DNA of 64,000 nucleotides, taken from positions 1,302,001 through 1,366,000 of the forward strand of contig NZ_CANMRL010000001.1 of assembly GCF_947500255.1 (NCBI RefSeq), written 5' to 3'. Source of the DNA: an uncultured Psychroserpens sp. GTDB taxonomy: Bacteria; Bacteroidota; Bacteroidia; Flavobacteriales; Flavobacteriaceae. The number at the start of each line of letters is the position of its first letter. The first letter of the stretch is position 1. Below, in pieces: positions 27,943 through 35,922 of this stretch. The position numbers and the translations under genes are program-made. The notes below the pieces were generated by a model. That model did no database searches and had not been told where the DNA came from. It saw nothing but the letters and a program-made list of their open reading frames with translations.

Positions 27943-29316
27943 ATGAAAGTTCAACACATACAACATTTATATCAGAGGCTTGGTTTTGGTATTGTTCCAA
28001 ATCAACTAGTGCAAATCACCAATAAAGATAGGCATCAAATAGTTGATGAACTGTTTTATAAGTCGTCGTCTATGACAAACTTAAGTATTGATACGACAGA
28101 TTTAGATCATTATACTTCGGAAACGGTTATTGGAAATAAGAAAAAATTATTTGAGTTTAGAGATAAGAGCAAGGAGAAACTTAAAGCGTACAATTTGGCT
28201 TGGATAGAACGACTCATTAACACCAATGAAGCTTTAAGAGAACGAATGACCTTGTTTTGGGCGAATCATTTTGTTTGTCGAGATGAAAACGTTTTTCATA
28301 TGGTGCAATACAATAATATACTTAGAGAGTATGCACTAGGTGATTTTGGCGATTTTGTCAAAGCTATTTCAAAAGAGCCATCGATGCTCAAATATTTAAA
28401 CAATAAACAAAATAGAAAGCAAAAACCTAACGAAAACTTTGCTCGTGAACTTATGGAGTTGTTTATGTTAGGGGAAAGTCATTATTCAGAAGAAGACATA
28501 AAGGAGAGTGCTAGAGCTTTTACAGGTTATAACAACAATTTTGAAGGTGAATTTGTATTCCGTAGAATGCATCATGATTATGGTTTTAAAACGTTTTTTG
28601 GAAGCACAGGACGTTACAATGGTGATGATATTATTGATATTATACTTGAACAAAAACAATGTGCTCGTTTTATCTGTAAGAAGATATACAGCTATTTTGT
28701 AAATGAAACTATTGATGACGCCAAAGTTGAAGAACTAACATCTATATTCTATAAAGATTATAATATTGAAAAGCTCATGCGACATATTTTTATGTCTGAT
28801 TGGTTTTATCAACAAGAACATATAGGTGCTAAGATAAAATCGCCAATTGAGTTTTTGGTAGGGATTTGCCGAACAGTACCTGTAACATTTGAAAGTTCTA
28901 TGGATGTGTTGAAAATTCAAAAGTTATTAGGTCAAATGCTCCTCAATCCGCCAAATGTTGCAGGTTGGAAAGGTGGTAAAAATTGGATCGATAGTAACAC
29001 CATCATGATTAGATTGAAGTTGCCATCAATACTTTTAGCAAATGCACGAATATCAACAAAAGAAAAAGGCGAATTTGAAGACGCTTTTGAAGCGTATATT
29101 ACGAAAAAGCGAAAAAATAAGTTTGTCAATGTGACTGTAGATTGGGAAACGTTTGAGAAGCAATTTGCAGATTATAGCATTAACGAATTACAAGAATTAC
29201 TCTTATTGCCTAAGTTAAGTGAAGGAACGAAAACCTATTTAAAGACATTGAGCAAATCGTCAAAACAAGAGTATTGCGTTCAGTTAATGTCATTACCCGA
29301 ATATCAAATGTGTTAA
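27943..29316 (+). CDS. DUF1800 family protein
   Basis: This 457-residue protein has the DUF1800 pattern: an N-terminal HLYQRLGFG segment, RMTLFWANHF, ENFARELMELFMLGE and a C-terminal PPNVAGWKGGKNWI. Its biochemical function is unknown. I see no signal peptide. Its last bases precede the DUF1501 gene by two bases, and DUF1800/DUF1501 pairs are common in bacteria, so the products are likely to work together. Confidence 0.9.
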   Translation: MKVQHIQHLYQRLGFGIVPNQLVQITNKDRHQIVDELFYKSSSMTNLSIDTTDLDHYTSETVIGNKKKLFEFRDKSKEKLKAYNLAWIERLINTNEALRERMTLFWANHFVCRDENVFHMVQYNNILREYALGDFGDFVKAISKEPSMLKYLNNKQNRKQKPNENFARELMELFMLGESHYSEEDIKESARAFTGYNNNFEGEFVFRRMHHDYGFKTFFGSTGRYNGDDIIDIILEQKQCARFICKKIYSYFVNETIDDAKVEELTSIFYKDYNIEKLMRHIFMSDWFYQQEHIGAKIKSPIEFLVGICRTVPVTFESSMDVLKIQKLLGQMLLNPPNVAGWKGGKNWIDSNTIMIRLKLPSILLANARISTKEKGEFEDAFEAYITKKRKNKFVNVTVDWETFEKQFADYSINELQELLLLPKLSEGTKTYLKTLSKSSKQEYCVQLMSLPEYQMC

Positions 29317-29318
29317 TT

Positions 29319-30509
29319 ATGGACAGAAGACATTTTTTAAAACAATCCACATTAGCGAGTAGCCTCTTTTTTGTGCCTAATTTTATAAAGGCCTTTGAAA
29401 GTTTGCCTTCGCATACTTTAGGCTTTAAACGCTTGGTTGTTATTCAACTTTCAGGTGGAAATGATGGACTTAATACAATTATTCCTTTTAATAATGATGA
29501 CTATTATCGAAATCGACCAACTATTGGTATTTCTAAGAGTGATGTGTTAAGAGCAAGTGACGATTTGGGATTTCATAAGAGCCTACTACCTCTTAAAAAA
29601 TTATTTGATCAAGGGCATCTAACAATTATCAATAATGTTGGCTATCCAAACCCTAATCGCTCACATTTTAGAGCTACAGACATTTGGCAAACGGCTAGTA
29701 ACTCTAATCAATATTGGCAAACAGGTTGGATTGGTCGTTATTTGGATGAGTATGGCAATAAACCATTTAATGCACTTGAGATTGACGATAGTTTGTCACT
29801 CGCTTTAAAAGGACATAAAACTAATGGTATTGCGGTTAAAAATCCTTATGTGTTGTTTAAAACATCTCAAGATCCCTATTTTAAAAATGTACTAAACCAT
29901 TATCAAGATGAACATTTGAGCGAACATAATCTTGGTTACTTATATAAAACAATGATTACTGCAGAATCCTCTGCAAAATATATTTTCGAAAAGCATAAAA
30001 CAGCTGTATCAAAACAAGATTATCCAAGTAATGAGTTTGCCAAACAAATGAAAACAACGGCAAAATTGATAGCTTCTAATATTGAAACGAAAGTATTCTA
30101 TTCATCGCTTGATGGATTTGATACACATGCTGGACAATTAAATAGTCAGGCTCGATTGTTAAAAACATATGCCGAAACCATGGAAGCTTTTGTTAATGAT
30201 CTAAAACAACAAGGTACTTTTAACGATACACTTATTGTTACTTTTTCCGAATTTGGAAGGCGAGTAAAACAAAATGCAGCAAATGGTACAGACCATGGTG
30301 CTGCAAGTAATGTGTTTATTATTGGCAATCAATTAAAAACGCCAGGGTTTTATAATAATCTGGCAAGCTTAAGTGATTTAGATGATAATGGAGACTTAAA
30401 ATACACGATAGATTTTAGATCGATTTATGCTACAATCTTAGATAAGTGGCTAGCTGTAGACGATGAAACAATATTAAATACATCGTTTCAAAAATTAAAT
30501 TTCATATAG
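29319..30509 (+). CDS. DUF1501 family protein with Tat-type signal
   Basis: The ATG at 29319 gives MDRRHFLKQSTLASSLFFVP, a twin-arginine signal (RRHFLK); a longer frame from 29274 overlaps the DUF1800 gene and would bury this signal. The 396-residue product belongs to the DUF1501 branch of the alkaline phosphatase-like superfamily (VVIQLSGGNDGLNTIIP near the N-terminus, DGFDTHAGQ and a C-terminal TFSEFGRRVKQNAANGTDHG). It is expected to fold in the cytoplasm and be exported by Tat. The substrate is unknown. It is coupled to the DUF1800 gene. Confidence 0.9.
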   Translation: MDRRHFLKQSTLASSLFFVPNFIKAFESLPSHTLGFKRLVVIQLSGGNDGLNTIIPFNNDDYYRNRPTIGISKSDVLRASDDLGFHKSLLPLKKLFDQGHLTIINNVGYPNPNRSHFRATDIWQTASNSNQYWQTGWIGRYLDEYGNKPFNALEIDDSLSLALKGHKTNGIAVKNPYVLFKTSQDPYFKNVLNHYQDEHLSEHNLGYLYKTMITAESSAKYIFEKHKTAVSKQDYPSNEFAKQMKTTAKLIASNIETKVFYSSLDGFDTHAGQLNSQARLLKTYAETMEAFVNDLKQQGTFNDTLIVTFSEFGRRVKQNAANGTDHGAASNVFIIGNQLKTPGFYNNLASLSDLDDNGDLKYTIDFRSIYATILDKWLAVDDETILNTSFQKLNFI

Positions 30510-30520
30510 CATTAGAAAAA

Positions 30521-30662
30521 CAAAAACCCTGTTTCACATTCGACGAATCGGCATTGAAACAAGGTTATATGTAATTGATTAATAGCACTACAAAAATGCT
30601 AAAAATTAAGATTGATTTCTAAAAAAAACTATAAGTGGTCAAAAAAACTGTATGAATGGTAA
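30521..30662 (+). repeat. 142-bp duplicated module, copy 1
   Basis: This copy aligns without gaps to 30734-30875. By my hand count 28 of 142 positions differ, about 80% identity. It begins with a stem (AACCCTGTTTCA against TGAAACAAGGTT, one mismatch), then a 25-base core at 30563-30587 identical in both copies, a variable A/T-rich part, and a conserved end AAAAAAACTGTATGAATGGT. It starts eleven bases after the DUF1501 stop, so the stem could also mark that transcript's end, but no T-run follows it. Confidence 0.85.
30629..30660 (-). promoter_or_regulatory. LytTR/AlgR-like direct-repeat operator, copy 1
   Basis: On the minus strand ACCATTCATAC (30650-30660) and ACCACTTATAG (30629-30639) are repeated with a 21-bp period, separated by T-runs. 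This is the arrangement bound by LytTR-domain regulators, and the half-sites resemble the AlgR site ACCGTTCGTC. No such regulator is encoded in the window; the assignment is by motif only. Confidence 0.45.
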
Positions 30663-30733
30663 ATATGACCAATTTTAAAAATGGCATCTGTTTTTTTTGA
30701 CGAAAAATCACTTACATAAATTGTTGAAAAAGA

Positions 30734-30875
30734 CAAAAACCTTATTTCGTTATTGACAAGTCAACATTGAAATAAGGTTATATGTAATTGATTAATAGCA
30801 AGGCTAAAATCGTAAAAATCAAGGATGGTCTATCAAAAAAACTACGAGTGGTTAAAAAAACTGTATGAATGGTAA
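30734..30875 (+). repeat. 142-bp duplicated module, copy 2
   Basis: This is the second direct copy, offset by 213 bp. Its stem is longer and perfect, AACCTTATTTC against GAAATAAGGTT. Relative to copy 1 a G-C pair has become A-T on both arms, which preserves pairing. The loop holds a further inverted repeat, TTGAC/GTCAA. The 25-base core lies at 30776-30800. Confidence 0.85.
30842..30873 (-). promoter_or_regulatory. LytTR/AlgR-like direct-repeat operator, copy 2
   Basis: Minus-strand half-sites ACCATTCATAC (30863-30873) and ACCACTCGTAG (30842-30852) are again 21 bp apart. The second half-site keeps the CGT of the AlgR consensus better than copy 1. Confidence 0.45.
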
Positions 30876-31050
30876 TTTTTGGAAAATTTATCAGATTAAC
30901 TGCCTTTAAGTTATTATAATAGCTAGAAATCATAGTCAAGGTCGTAAGAGATTTCATATAAATAGTTGGAAAATTAGCTATTTGCGTCCAATTATAAGGT
31001 TTTCAGAGTGTTAAATGGCATTTGTGTTAAAATAATTCTTAAATTGATCC

Positions 31051-31072
31051 TGCTATTAATCAATACATAACC
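31051..31072 (-). repeat. Inverted partial copy of the repeat core at a gene start
   Basis: TGCTATTAATCAAT (31051-31064) is the exact reverse complement of 14 bases of the 25-base core in both 142-bp copies, and ACATAACC extends the match with a three-base gap. It spans positions -26 to -5 relative to the ATG at 31077, where a ribosome would bind. Confidence 0.75.
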
Positions 31073-31076
31073 AATT

Positions 31077-31649
31077 ATGAAAACTTTTTTTAAGTTAATT
31101 CTGTTGACTTTTTTTGTTTCTTTTACGTCGTGCGAGACAGAAGATGTAATTACAGAAAATAACAGTAATCGAGAACCAATTAATGAAAAGGAATGTGAAA
31201 CGGCTTTTGCTTATGGCAAAGAAGATGAAGCCGTATGTTTTTTAGACGATGATGATTTAAATTCGAATAGATGGGGATGGTCAATTGGACCTCTTACACC
31301 AGATCATTATGAGTCGTATCTTATTTATCAAGCTGCAGGAGGATGTAATTTAAATAACGGAGAGGTCATAGGCACTTTGAATGTTGTTTATGAAGATGAC
31401 TATGTATTAGTTGATTTTGTTGCCAATGAGGGCTATGGCTTTTTTGAAACACATTTGTATGTAGGCGCCACGAAGTATCCAACGAAAAGAAATGGCCAAT
31501 ATACTGTAGCTCCAGGACAATACCCTTTCAGTAATGATATTCCTGAAGGAGCTTCAGATGACAGTTACAAAATTGATGATGTTGAAGGTGGGATCTATAT
31601 TATCGCTCACGCTGTAGTTTGTCCTTTTAAAAAAGATGACAAAAACTAA
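31077..31649 (+). CDS. Lipoprotein with a Cys-containing secreted domain of unknown function
   Basis: This 190-residue protein has a lipobox signal (FFVSFTSC, Cys at residue 19), an acidic linker and a beta-rich domain of about 145 residues. Notable segments are CETAFAYG, WGWSIGPL, IYQAAGGCNL, ETHLYVG, YTVAPGQYP and a terminal IIAHAVVC. The domain recalls secreted proteins of marine Bacteroidota, and four mature Cys could form two disulfides, but I know no function. Its start region overlaps an inverted repeat of an upstream duplicated element, so post-transcriptional control is possible. A strong terminator follows. Confidence 0.75.
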   Translation: MKTFFKLILLTFFVSFTSCETEDVITENNSNREPINEKECETAFAYGKEDEAVCFLDDDDLNSNRWGWSIGPLTPDHYESYLIYQAAGGCNLNNGEVIGTLNVVYEDDYVLVDFVANEGYGFFETHLYVGATKYPTKRNGQYTVAPGQYPFSNDIPEGASDDSYKIDDVEGGIYIIAHAVVCPFKKDDKN

Positions 31650-31660
31650 CGTCAACTTAT

Positions 31661-31706
31661 AAATACAGTTAACCGCAAAGTAATAGTTTATGGTTAACTG
31701 TATTTT
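31661..31706 (+). terminator. Bidirectional terminator
   Basis: AATACAGTTAACC pairs with GGTTAACTGTATT, a 13-bp perfect stem with a 17-base loop, followed by TTACTTTTCTT. Its right arm overlaps the stop codon of the convergent gene ending at 31694. Confidence 0.85.
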
Positions 31707-32827
31707 ACTTTTCTTAAAATTCGAGTAGCTTCTTGATAAGAATTATAAATCGCTTTACTGTGTTTTTTCAAGTAAGGCTTGGCTTCATTTAATTTATTAA
31801 TAGCATCAGGAAAATCATTAAGATAACAGATGAGGTAAGTTGCTGGAAGATTTTTTAGATCTAGTTCTTCGTGTTTATTTAAAGCTAACCCTTTCTTTAA
31901 TTTTTCTAAAATGGTATTATTTGAATTATTGATATGATGAAGTAGCTTTTTTTCAAATTGTGGCGGCTTGAATAACAGATTGGTTTCAATAGTATAATTA
32001 GCATTATCTTCAAAATGAATAATGGTTTCTTCAAGTTGATAATACTTGTTTTGATTTTGAAGCCCTAAACTCACATATTCTATAATTTTAAATGTATCAC
32101 TATCATAAGTAATTGATACTTCATCTAATGTAGAAAAGAATAAACGAACCTGTTCATTAATGAGTTCTATATCCACACGAGAATAAAAAACTTCATCTTT
32201 AACTACTTTTTTTTGCCCAGACCAACATAGCACAAAGTATTCTTTAAACACCTTGTATTGCGGATTGTAATCTTTACGTTTATTCATAAAATCAAAAACA
32301 CCATCTAAGGTGTACTCAATATTATTTTGCGCGTGGGATTCGATGGCACTTACAATTTTAGAGTTAACATCTTTAATCTCAATGTCAAAAACCTTAGGCA
32401 TACTCATACTGCCATCTCTAAAAAATACGGTGCCTCCATAATACTTCCAGATATTTTTACGTAACGATGTGAGATTATCAATAGCTCTAATTGTAACTAA
32501 GCCAACAACTTTATCATCTGGTAAATGCGGAAATGGGATGTTTTCATATTGTACTATTGGTGGATTGGATAGATACGCGTTTATAAGATTTTGAATTTTA
32601 CTATCGTCAAAAAAATTAACACCAATGATCTTATTGTCTTCGTCTTCAACACCAATAACAATATAAGAGTTGTTTTTTGGGTTGCTATTAGAAAGCGCAC
32701 AAATGTGTTTTAAAAATTTAGCTTTTCCCTCTTTGTGTGTAATATCGACTTTACGTTTTTTATCATAAAAACTATTCTCATCGTTATGAGCTAATAGATT
32801 TTTAATAAGTAGTCGTTTATTAATCAT
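31694..32827 (-). CDS. AlbA_2 (Schlafen-type) domain protein
   Basis: This 377-residue protein has an N-terminal AlbA_2/Schlafen-like domain (about 1-150), recognisable from KAKFLKHICALSN, YIVIGVEDEDNKIIGV, an LPDDKVVGLVTI strand and the FFRDGSMS motif. Such domains occur in putative nucleic-acid-binding or ATP-binding regulators. Residues 150-377 are mainly helical with no family I recognise. The start overlaps the upstream stop as ATGA, so it is coupled to the phosphodiester glycosidase gene. Confidence 0.8.
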   Translation of the reverse strand: MINKRLLIKNLLAHNDENSFYDKKRKVDITHKEGKAKFLKHICALSNSNPKNNSYIVIGVEDEDNKIIGVNFFDDSKIQNLINAYLSNPPIVQYENIPFPHLPDDKVVGLVTIRAIDNLTSLRKNIWKYYGGTVFFRDGSMSMPKVFDIEIKDVNSKIVSAIESHAQNNIEYTLDGVFDFMNKRKDYNPQYKVFKEYFVLCWSGQKKVVKDEVFYSRVDIELINEQVRLFFSTLDEVSITYDSDTFKIIEYVSLGLQNQNKYYQLEETIIHFEDNANYTIETNLLFKPPQFEKKLLHHINNSNNTILEKLKKGLALNKHEELDLKNLPATYLICYLNDFPDAINKLNEAKPYLKKHSKAIYNSYQEATRILRKVKYS

Positions 32828-33609
32828 TGTTCAGTTTCAGCAATAATAACTCCAAAATTTCCATCCAATTGCTCCCATTTTTTCTTCGGAATATAAGTTC
32901 TTGAGACAAAACCATCAAGATACAATGCATTTTTACAGCCAAGGTTTTTAAAAAATTCGGCGAAGTCATATAAGTTAATGAGATCTTTTGACATAGCAAA
33001 TAGAACTTGACCATTTGGTAAAATCCCAACGCCATTTCTAATGTGTAAATTCTTAGATCCTTTTACAAATTTAGAATGAATATGACCATCTATAACTAAC
33101 ATTGGGCCAGATTGTGTTGCATAACTAATGTTTGGATTTATTTTAAAATCGACGGTTTTACAAACGACACCTCGCTTGTTTTTTGTGATGTAGAAAATGC
33201 CATTAGGTTGTAAATAAAAGTTACCATACGCTTCTTTTGTGGTGTCTATTTGTGTTTTAACAATTCCATTTTCAACATATAAACCTTGAGGAGAACCATC
33301 TTTTAAATACATACCGCCATTCATGGCAAAATGTAACTTTTGACCCTTTTTTTCTAATCTGGTTTTGAGTTTTTGGAGACTACCATAATTAACTCCAGAG
33401 GAATCTTTTAAATAAAACTTCAAGGTTTGAGACTTTAGATCTACCACATGGCTTACAAATCTAGTGTCATCTATATCTTGAGCGACAGAGGTACAAGATA
33501 TACATAACATCAAAAGTGTACTTGCAACTATTAGAAATGTAGTATTGAAAGTTCTAATGCTATAATAAACTAATTTCTTTTTCAATATTTTGTCGGGCTT
33601 GTTGTTCAA
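32824..33609 (-). CDS. Phosphodiester glycosidase (NAGPA domain) family protein
   Basis: This 261-residue protein has an uncleaved or lipoprotein-type N-terminus (hydrophobic 22-40, MLCISC) and a NAGPA-type domain. Visible signatures are FAMNGGMY, the SPQGLYVENG loop, SGPMLVIDG, RNGVGI and CKNALYLDGF. The family removes GlcNAc from phosphodiester-linked sugars and resembles enzymes that act on wall or capsule polymers. The start overlaps the upstream gene by 50 bases; a later start would lose the membrane segment, so I keep the ATG at 33609. It probably faces the periplasm. Confidence 0.85.
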   Translation of the reverse strand: MNNKPDKILKKKLVYYSIRTFNTTFLIVASTLLMLCISCTSVAQDIDDTRFVSHVVDLKSQTLKFYLKDSSGVNYGSLQKLKTRLEKKGQKLHFAMNGGMYLKDGSPQGLYVENGIVKTQIDTTKEAYGNFYLQPNGIFYITKNKRGVVCKTVDFKINPNISYATQSGPMLVIDGHIHSKFVKGSKNLHIRNGVGILPNGQVLFAMSKDLINLYDFAEFFKNLGCKNALYLDGFVSRTYIPKKKWEQLDGNFGVIIAETEQ

Positions 33610-34189
33610 ATTTGTCTCGATATAATTGGGTGAAATAAATTGATTTACGTTTTAAAAAATGTTGCATTGCTTCTTTTCTACCTCTTTTGTACATAAAATC
33701 GGGATAGATTGCATATTCTTTTCTAATGTTTTTAATGTAAGTATGGTAAATATGCCAATCTGTTCCTAAAATAGACAAATCAATATCCAAAAGATAAGCA
33801 TTGTCATTATTTTCTTGTAAAACAATATCGTGATTTTGTGTCGATTTAATTAAAATAACGACATTTTTGATACGTTTTTCATCAAAATTGAATGATTTTA
33901 GGCTCTTTTGAGCAAATTCTGCACTTTTTGTTTCGTTGTTCTTTTTTGTGGCTTTGTAAATAATATCATGATACCAAATGGCAAATCTAAAGACATCATA
34001 ATCTATAATCTCATGTGTAATATCTTTAGCCTGAACAAGCATGTGATAAATATGAGTTAAATTATGATAATGTCTATTTTTGGATGCGTAGTGTTTTTCA
34101 ATAGTCTTCCAATATTGAGATATCAAAAGTTCGTCTTCAGTATATTTTGAAGACAACTGTGTCCATTCACTCGGCAACCAATCTATCAT
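33560..34189 (-). CDS. Predicted HD-type metal-dependent phosphohydrolase
   Basis: This 209-residue soluble protein matches the bacterial family of predicted HD-superfamily hydrolases, with NRHYHNLTHIYHML (His-rich metal site), AIWYHDIIY (the HD pair) and a downstream STQNHD and DIDLSILG. The family probably hydrolyses phosphate esters or nucleotides but the substrate is unknown. The ATG overlaps the SDR stop (ATGA), giving translational coupling. Confidence 0.85.
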   Translation of the reverse strand: MIDWLPSEWTQLSSKYTEDELLISQYWKTIEKHYASKNRHYHNLTHIYHMLVQAKDITHEIIDYDVFRFAIWYHDIIYKATKKNNETKSAEFAQKSLKSFNFDEKRIKNVVILIKSTQNHDIVLQENNDNAYLLDIDLSILGTDWHIYHTYIKNIRKEYAIYPDFMYKRGRKEAMQHFLKRKSIYFTQLYRDKFEQQARQNIEKEISLL

Positions 34190-34938
34190 AGATCTTTGTT
34201 TAATATGGTATTATTGGCTTGTGCTGTACAAAACATAAGTACATCGGCAATATTCACATGTGCAGGGCGAGAAATGGCAAACTGAATAACTTCAGCGATA
34301 TCTTCTGCTTGAAGTGCTTTGTAGCCTTTATAAACATCCTCTGCAATAGGATCGCCTTTAAAACGAACTTGAGAAAATTCGGTTTCTACAAGACCAGGGT
34401 TAATAGCTGTGACTTTTATTCCGAAGGGATTCAGGTCAAGACGCATCCCCTCGGTAATAGCTAATACAGCGTGCTTACTACCACAATAAACATTGCCTTT
34501 AGGGTATACCTCTCTTCCAGCCGAAGACCCAATATTAATAATATGACCACTTTTGCGTTCGGTCATTTGAGGGATGATTGCTTGGCTTACATAAAGCAAA
34601 CCCTTCACATTAATATCAATCATAGCATCCCAGTCTTCTAAATTACCAGTATGTATCGGATCTTTCCCATGAGCATTTCCAGCATTATTAATTAAAATGT
34701 CAATCGTTTTAAAACTATCGGGAAGAGAAGTGATGGCATTAGAAGTCGCGTTTTTATCTCTTACATCAAAGTTGAGTGTATAGACCTCTGTTTGTTTGCT
34801 CAATGCTTTTTGTATGGTGTCTAGTCGTTCTTGTCGTCTTCCGCAGAGAATTAAATGAATACCGTGTTTTGCAAATTCGTGAGCTGTGGCTCTTCCTATT
34901 CCACTTGTTGCCCCAGTAATCAATGCTGTTTTTTTCAT
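34186..34938 (-). CDS. SDR family NAD(P)-dependent oxidoreductase
   Basis: This 250-residue classical short-chain dehydrogenase has the cofactor motif TGATSGIGRA, the NNAG motif, catalytic Ser in NIGSSAG and the YCGSK (Tyr-x-x-x-Lys) active site. It resembles YdfG-type enzymes that reduce 3-hydroxy acids or small aldehydes; the Arg in GRRQE after the second strand favours NADP. It follows the aldo/keto reductase gene by thirteen bases and overlaps the HD-protein gene. Confidence 0.93.
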   Translation of the reverse strand: MKKTALITGATSGIGRATAHEFAKHGIHLILCGRRQERLDTIQKALSKQTEVYTLNFDVRDKNATSNAITSLPDSFKTIDILINNAGNAHGKDPIHTGNLEDWDAMIDINVKGLLYVSQAIIPQMTERKSGHIINIGSSAGREVYPKGNVYCGSKHAVLAITEGMRLDLNPFGIKVTAINPGLVETEFSQVRFKGDPIAEDVYKGYKALQAEDIAEVIQFAISRPAHVNIADVLMFCTAQANNTILNKDL

Positions 34939-34951
34939 GCTTATTTTTTGT

Positions 34952-35818
34952 TTATGGTACCTTATGACCTTGGCATGTCACCAATATTTTAAACCAATCT
35001 TCGAGTTCCAAATTAATATCTACCGCTTTTACTGCATTTGAAATACGTTTTGCATTTGTTGTACCAATTACAGGATGAATTCGAGAAGGATGTTTTAAAA
35101 TCCACGCTAAAAGTAATTGGTCTTCAGTTGCGTCGTATTTTTCCAATAATTCACCAAGCTGTCTATGAATACGTCTTGTTTGCTCATTATCTTCCCTAAA
35201 AACGCTGCCTAAAGGAGACCAAGCCATAGATGTTATTTGATTAGTCATCATATGGTCAAGCGTACCATCATGCATAGCCTCATGCTGTGTTAGAGAAAAT
35301 TCAATTTGATTTACTGAAATATCAACCGATGTTGACAATAAGTCTACTTGAGAAGACGAGAAATTAGATACGCCAAATGATCTTATTAATCCTCTTTCTT
35401 TTAAATTAGAAACAGCCTCGGCAATTTCATCTGGTTGCATTAATGGGCTTGGTCTATGTAAGAGTAGCACATCCAAGTATTCCGTTTTTAAATGTTTAAG
35501 AGATGATTCGGCAGACCAAATAATATAAGACTTACTGTAATCATAATGTTTTACTGTATTATTAGGTCTGTTGTCACTTAAATATTGAATACCACATTTG
35601 CTAATCAATTCAACAGTATCTCTTTGTATACCACTTTCAGCAAACGCAATTCCAAATTCGGCTTCGGTAGTATAGCCACCATAAATATCGGCATGATCAA
35701 ATGTTGAAATATTATGGGCTATACAATGATGCATGAGGTTGATCATGTCTTTCTTTGAGAGTTGTTTTCCCCAGGCACCCCAAGTCATAGTGCCTGCAAT
35801 TAATCGAGAATATTTCAC
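34952..35818 (-). CDS. Aldo/keto reductase (YdhF-like)
   Basis: This 288-residue TIM-barrel reductase shows FDHADIYGGY (catalytic Asp and Tyr), ELISKCGI (Lys), VLLLHRPSP (His), RSFGVSNF and the C-terminal HPVIGTT cofactor segment. It resembles E. coli YdhF. It is the first gene of the five-gene operon and probably reduces an aldehyde or ketone with NADPH; the physiological substrate is unknown. Confidence 0.92.
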   Translation of the reverse strand: MKYSRLIAGTMTWGAWGKQLSKKDMINLMHHCIAHNISTFDHADIYGGYTTEAEFGIAFAESGIQRDTVELISKCGIQYLSDNRPNNTVKHYDYSKSYIIWSAESSLKHLKTEYLDVLLLHRPSPLMQPDEIAEAVSNLKERGLIRSFGVSNFSSSQVDLLSTSVDISVNQIEFSLTQHEAMHDGTLDHMMTNQITSMAWSPLGSVFREDNEQTRRIHRQLGELLEKYDATEDQLLLAWILKHPSRIHPVIGTTNAKRISNAVKAVDINLELEDWFKILVTCQGHKVP

Positions 35819-35922
35819 TTTTTTTTCTGTTTATGCCGTTTTTTTTGCAATTCACGTATAAAAATAGTCAAATCTGTAAGAAGAAAGTATTATTGCCATG
35901 TAATAATTAAGTCACCCAAATC

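Larger units (their letters stand above)
30510..31076. other. Structured intergenic region with no protein gene
   Basis: No open frame of coding character is present. The region holds two 142-bp direct repeats (30521-30662 and 30734-30875), each with a stem-loop and paired ACC-type half-sites, and a reverse-complement copy of the repeat core at 31051-31072 next to the following gene's ATG. The motif AATGGCAT(C/T)TGT also recurs at about 30679 and 31014. The tract at 30876-31010 shows nothing recognisable beyond AT-rich sequence. Confidence 0.8.
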
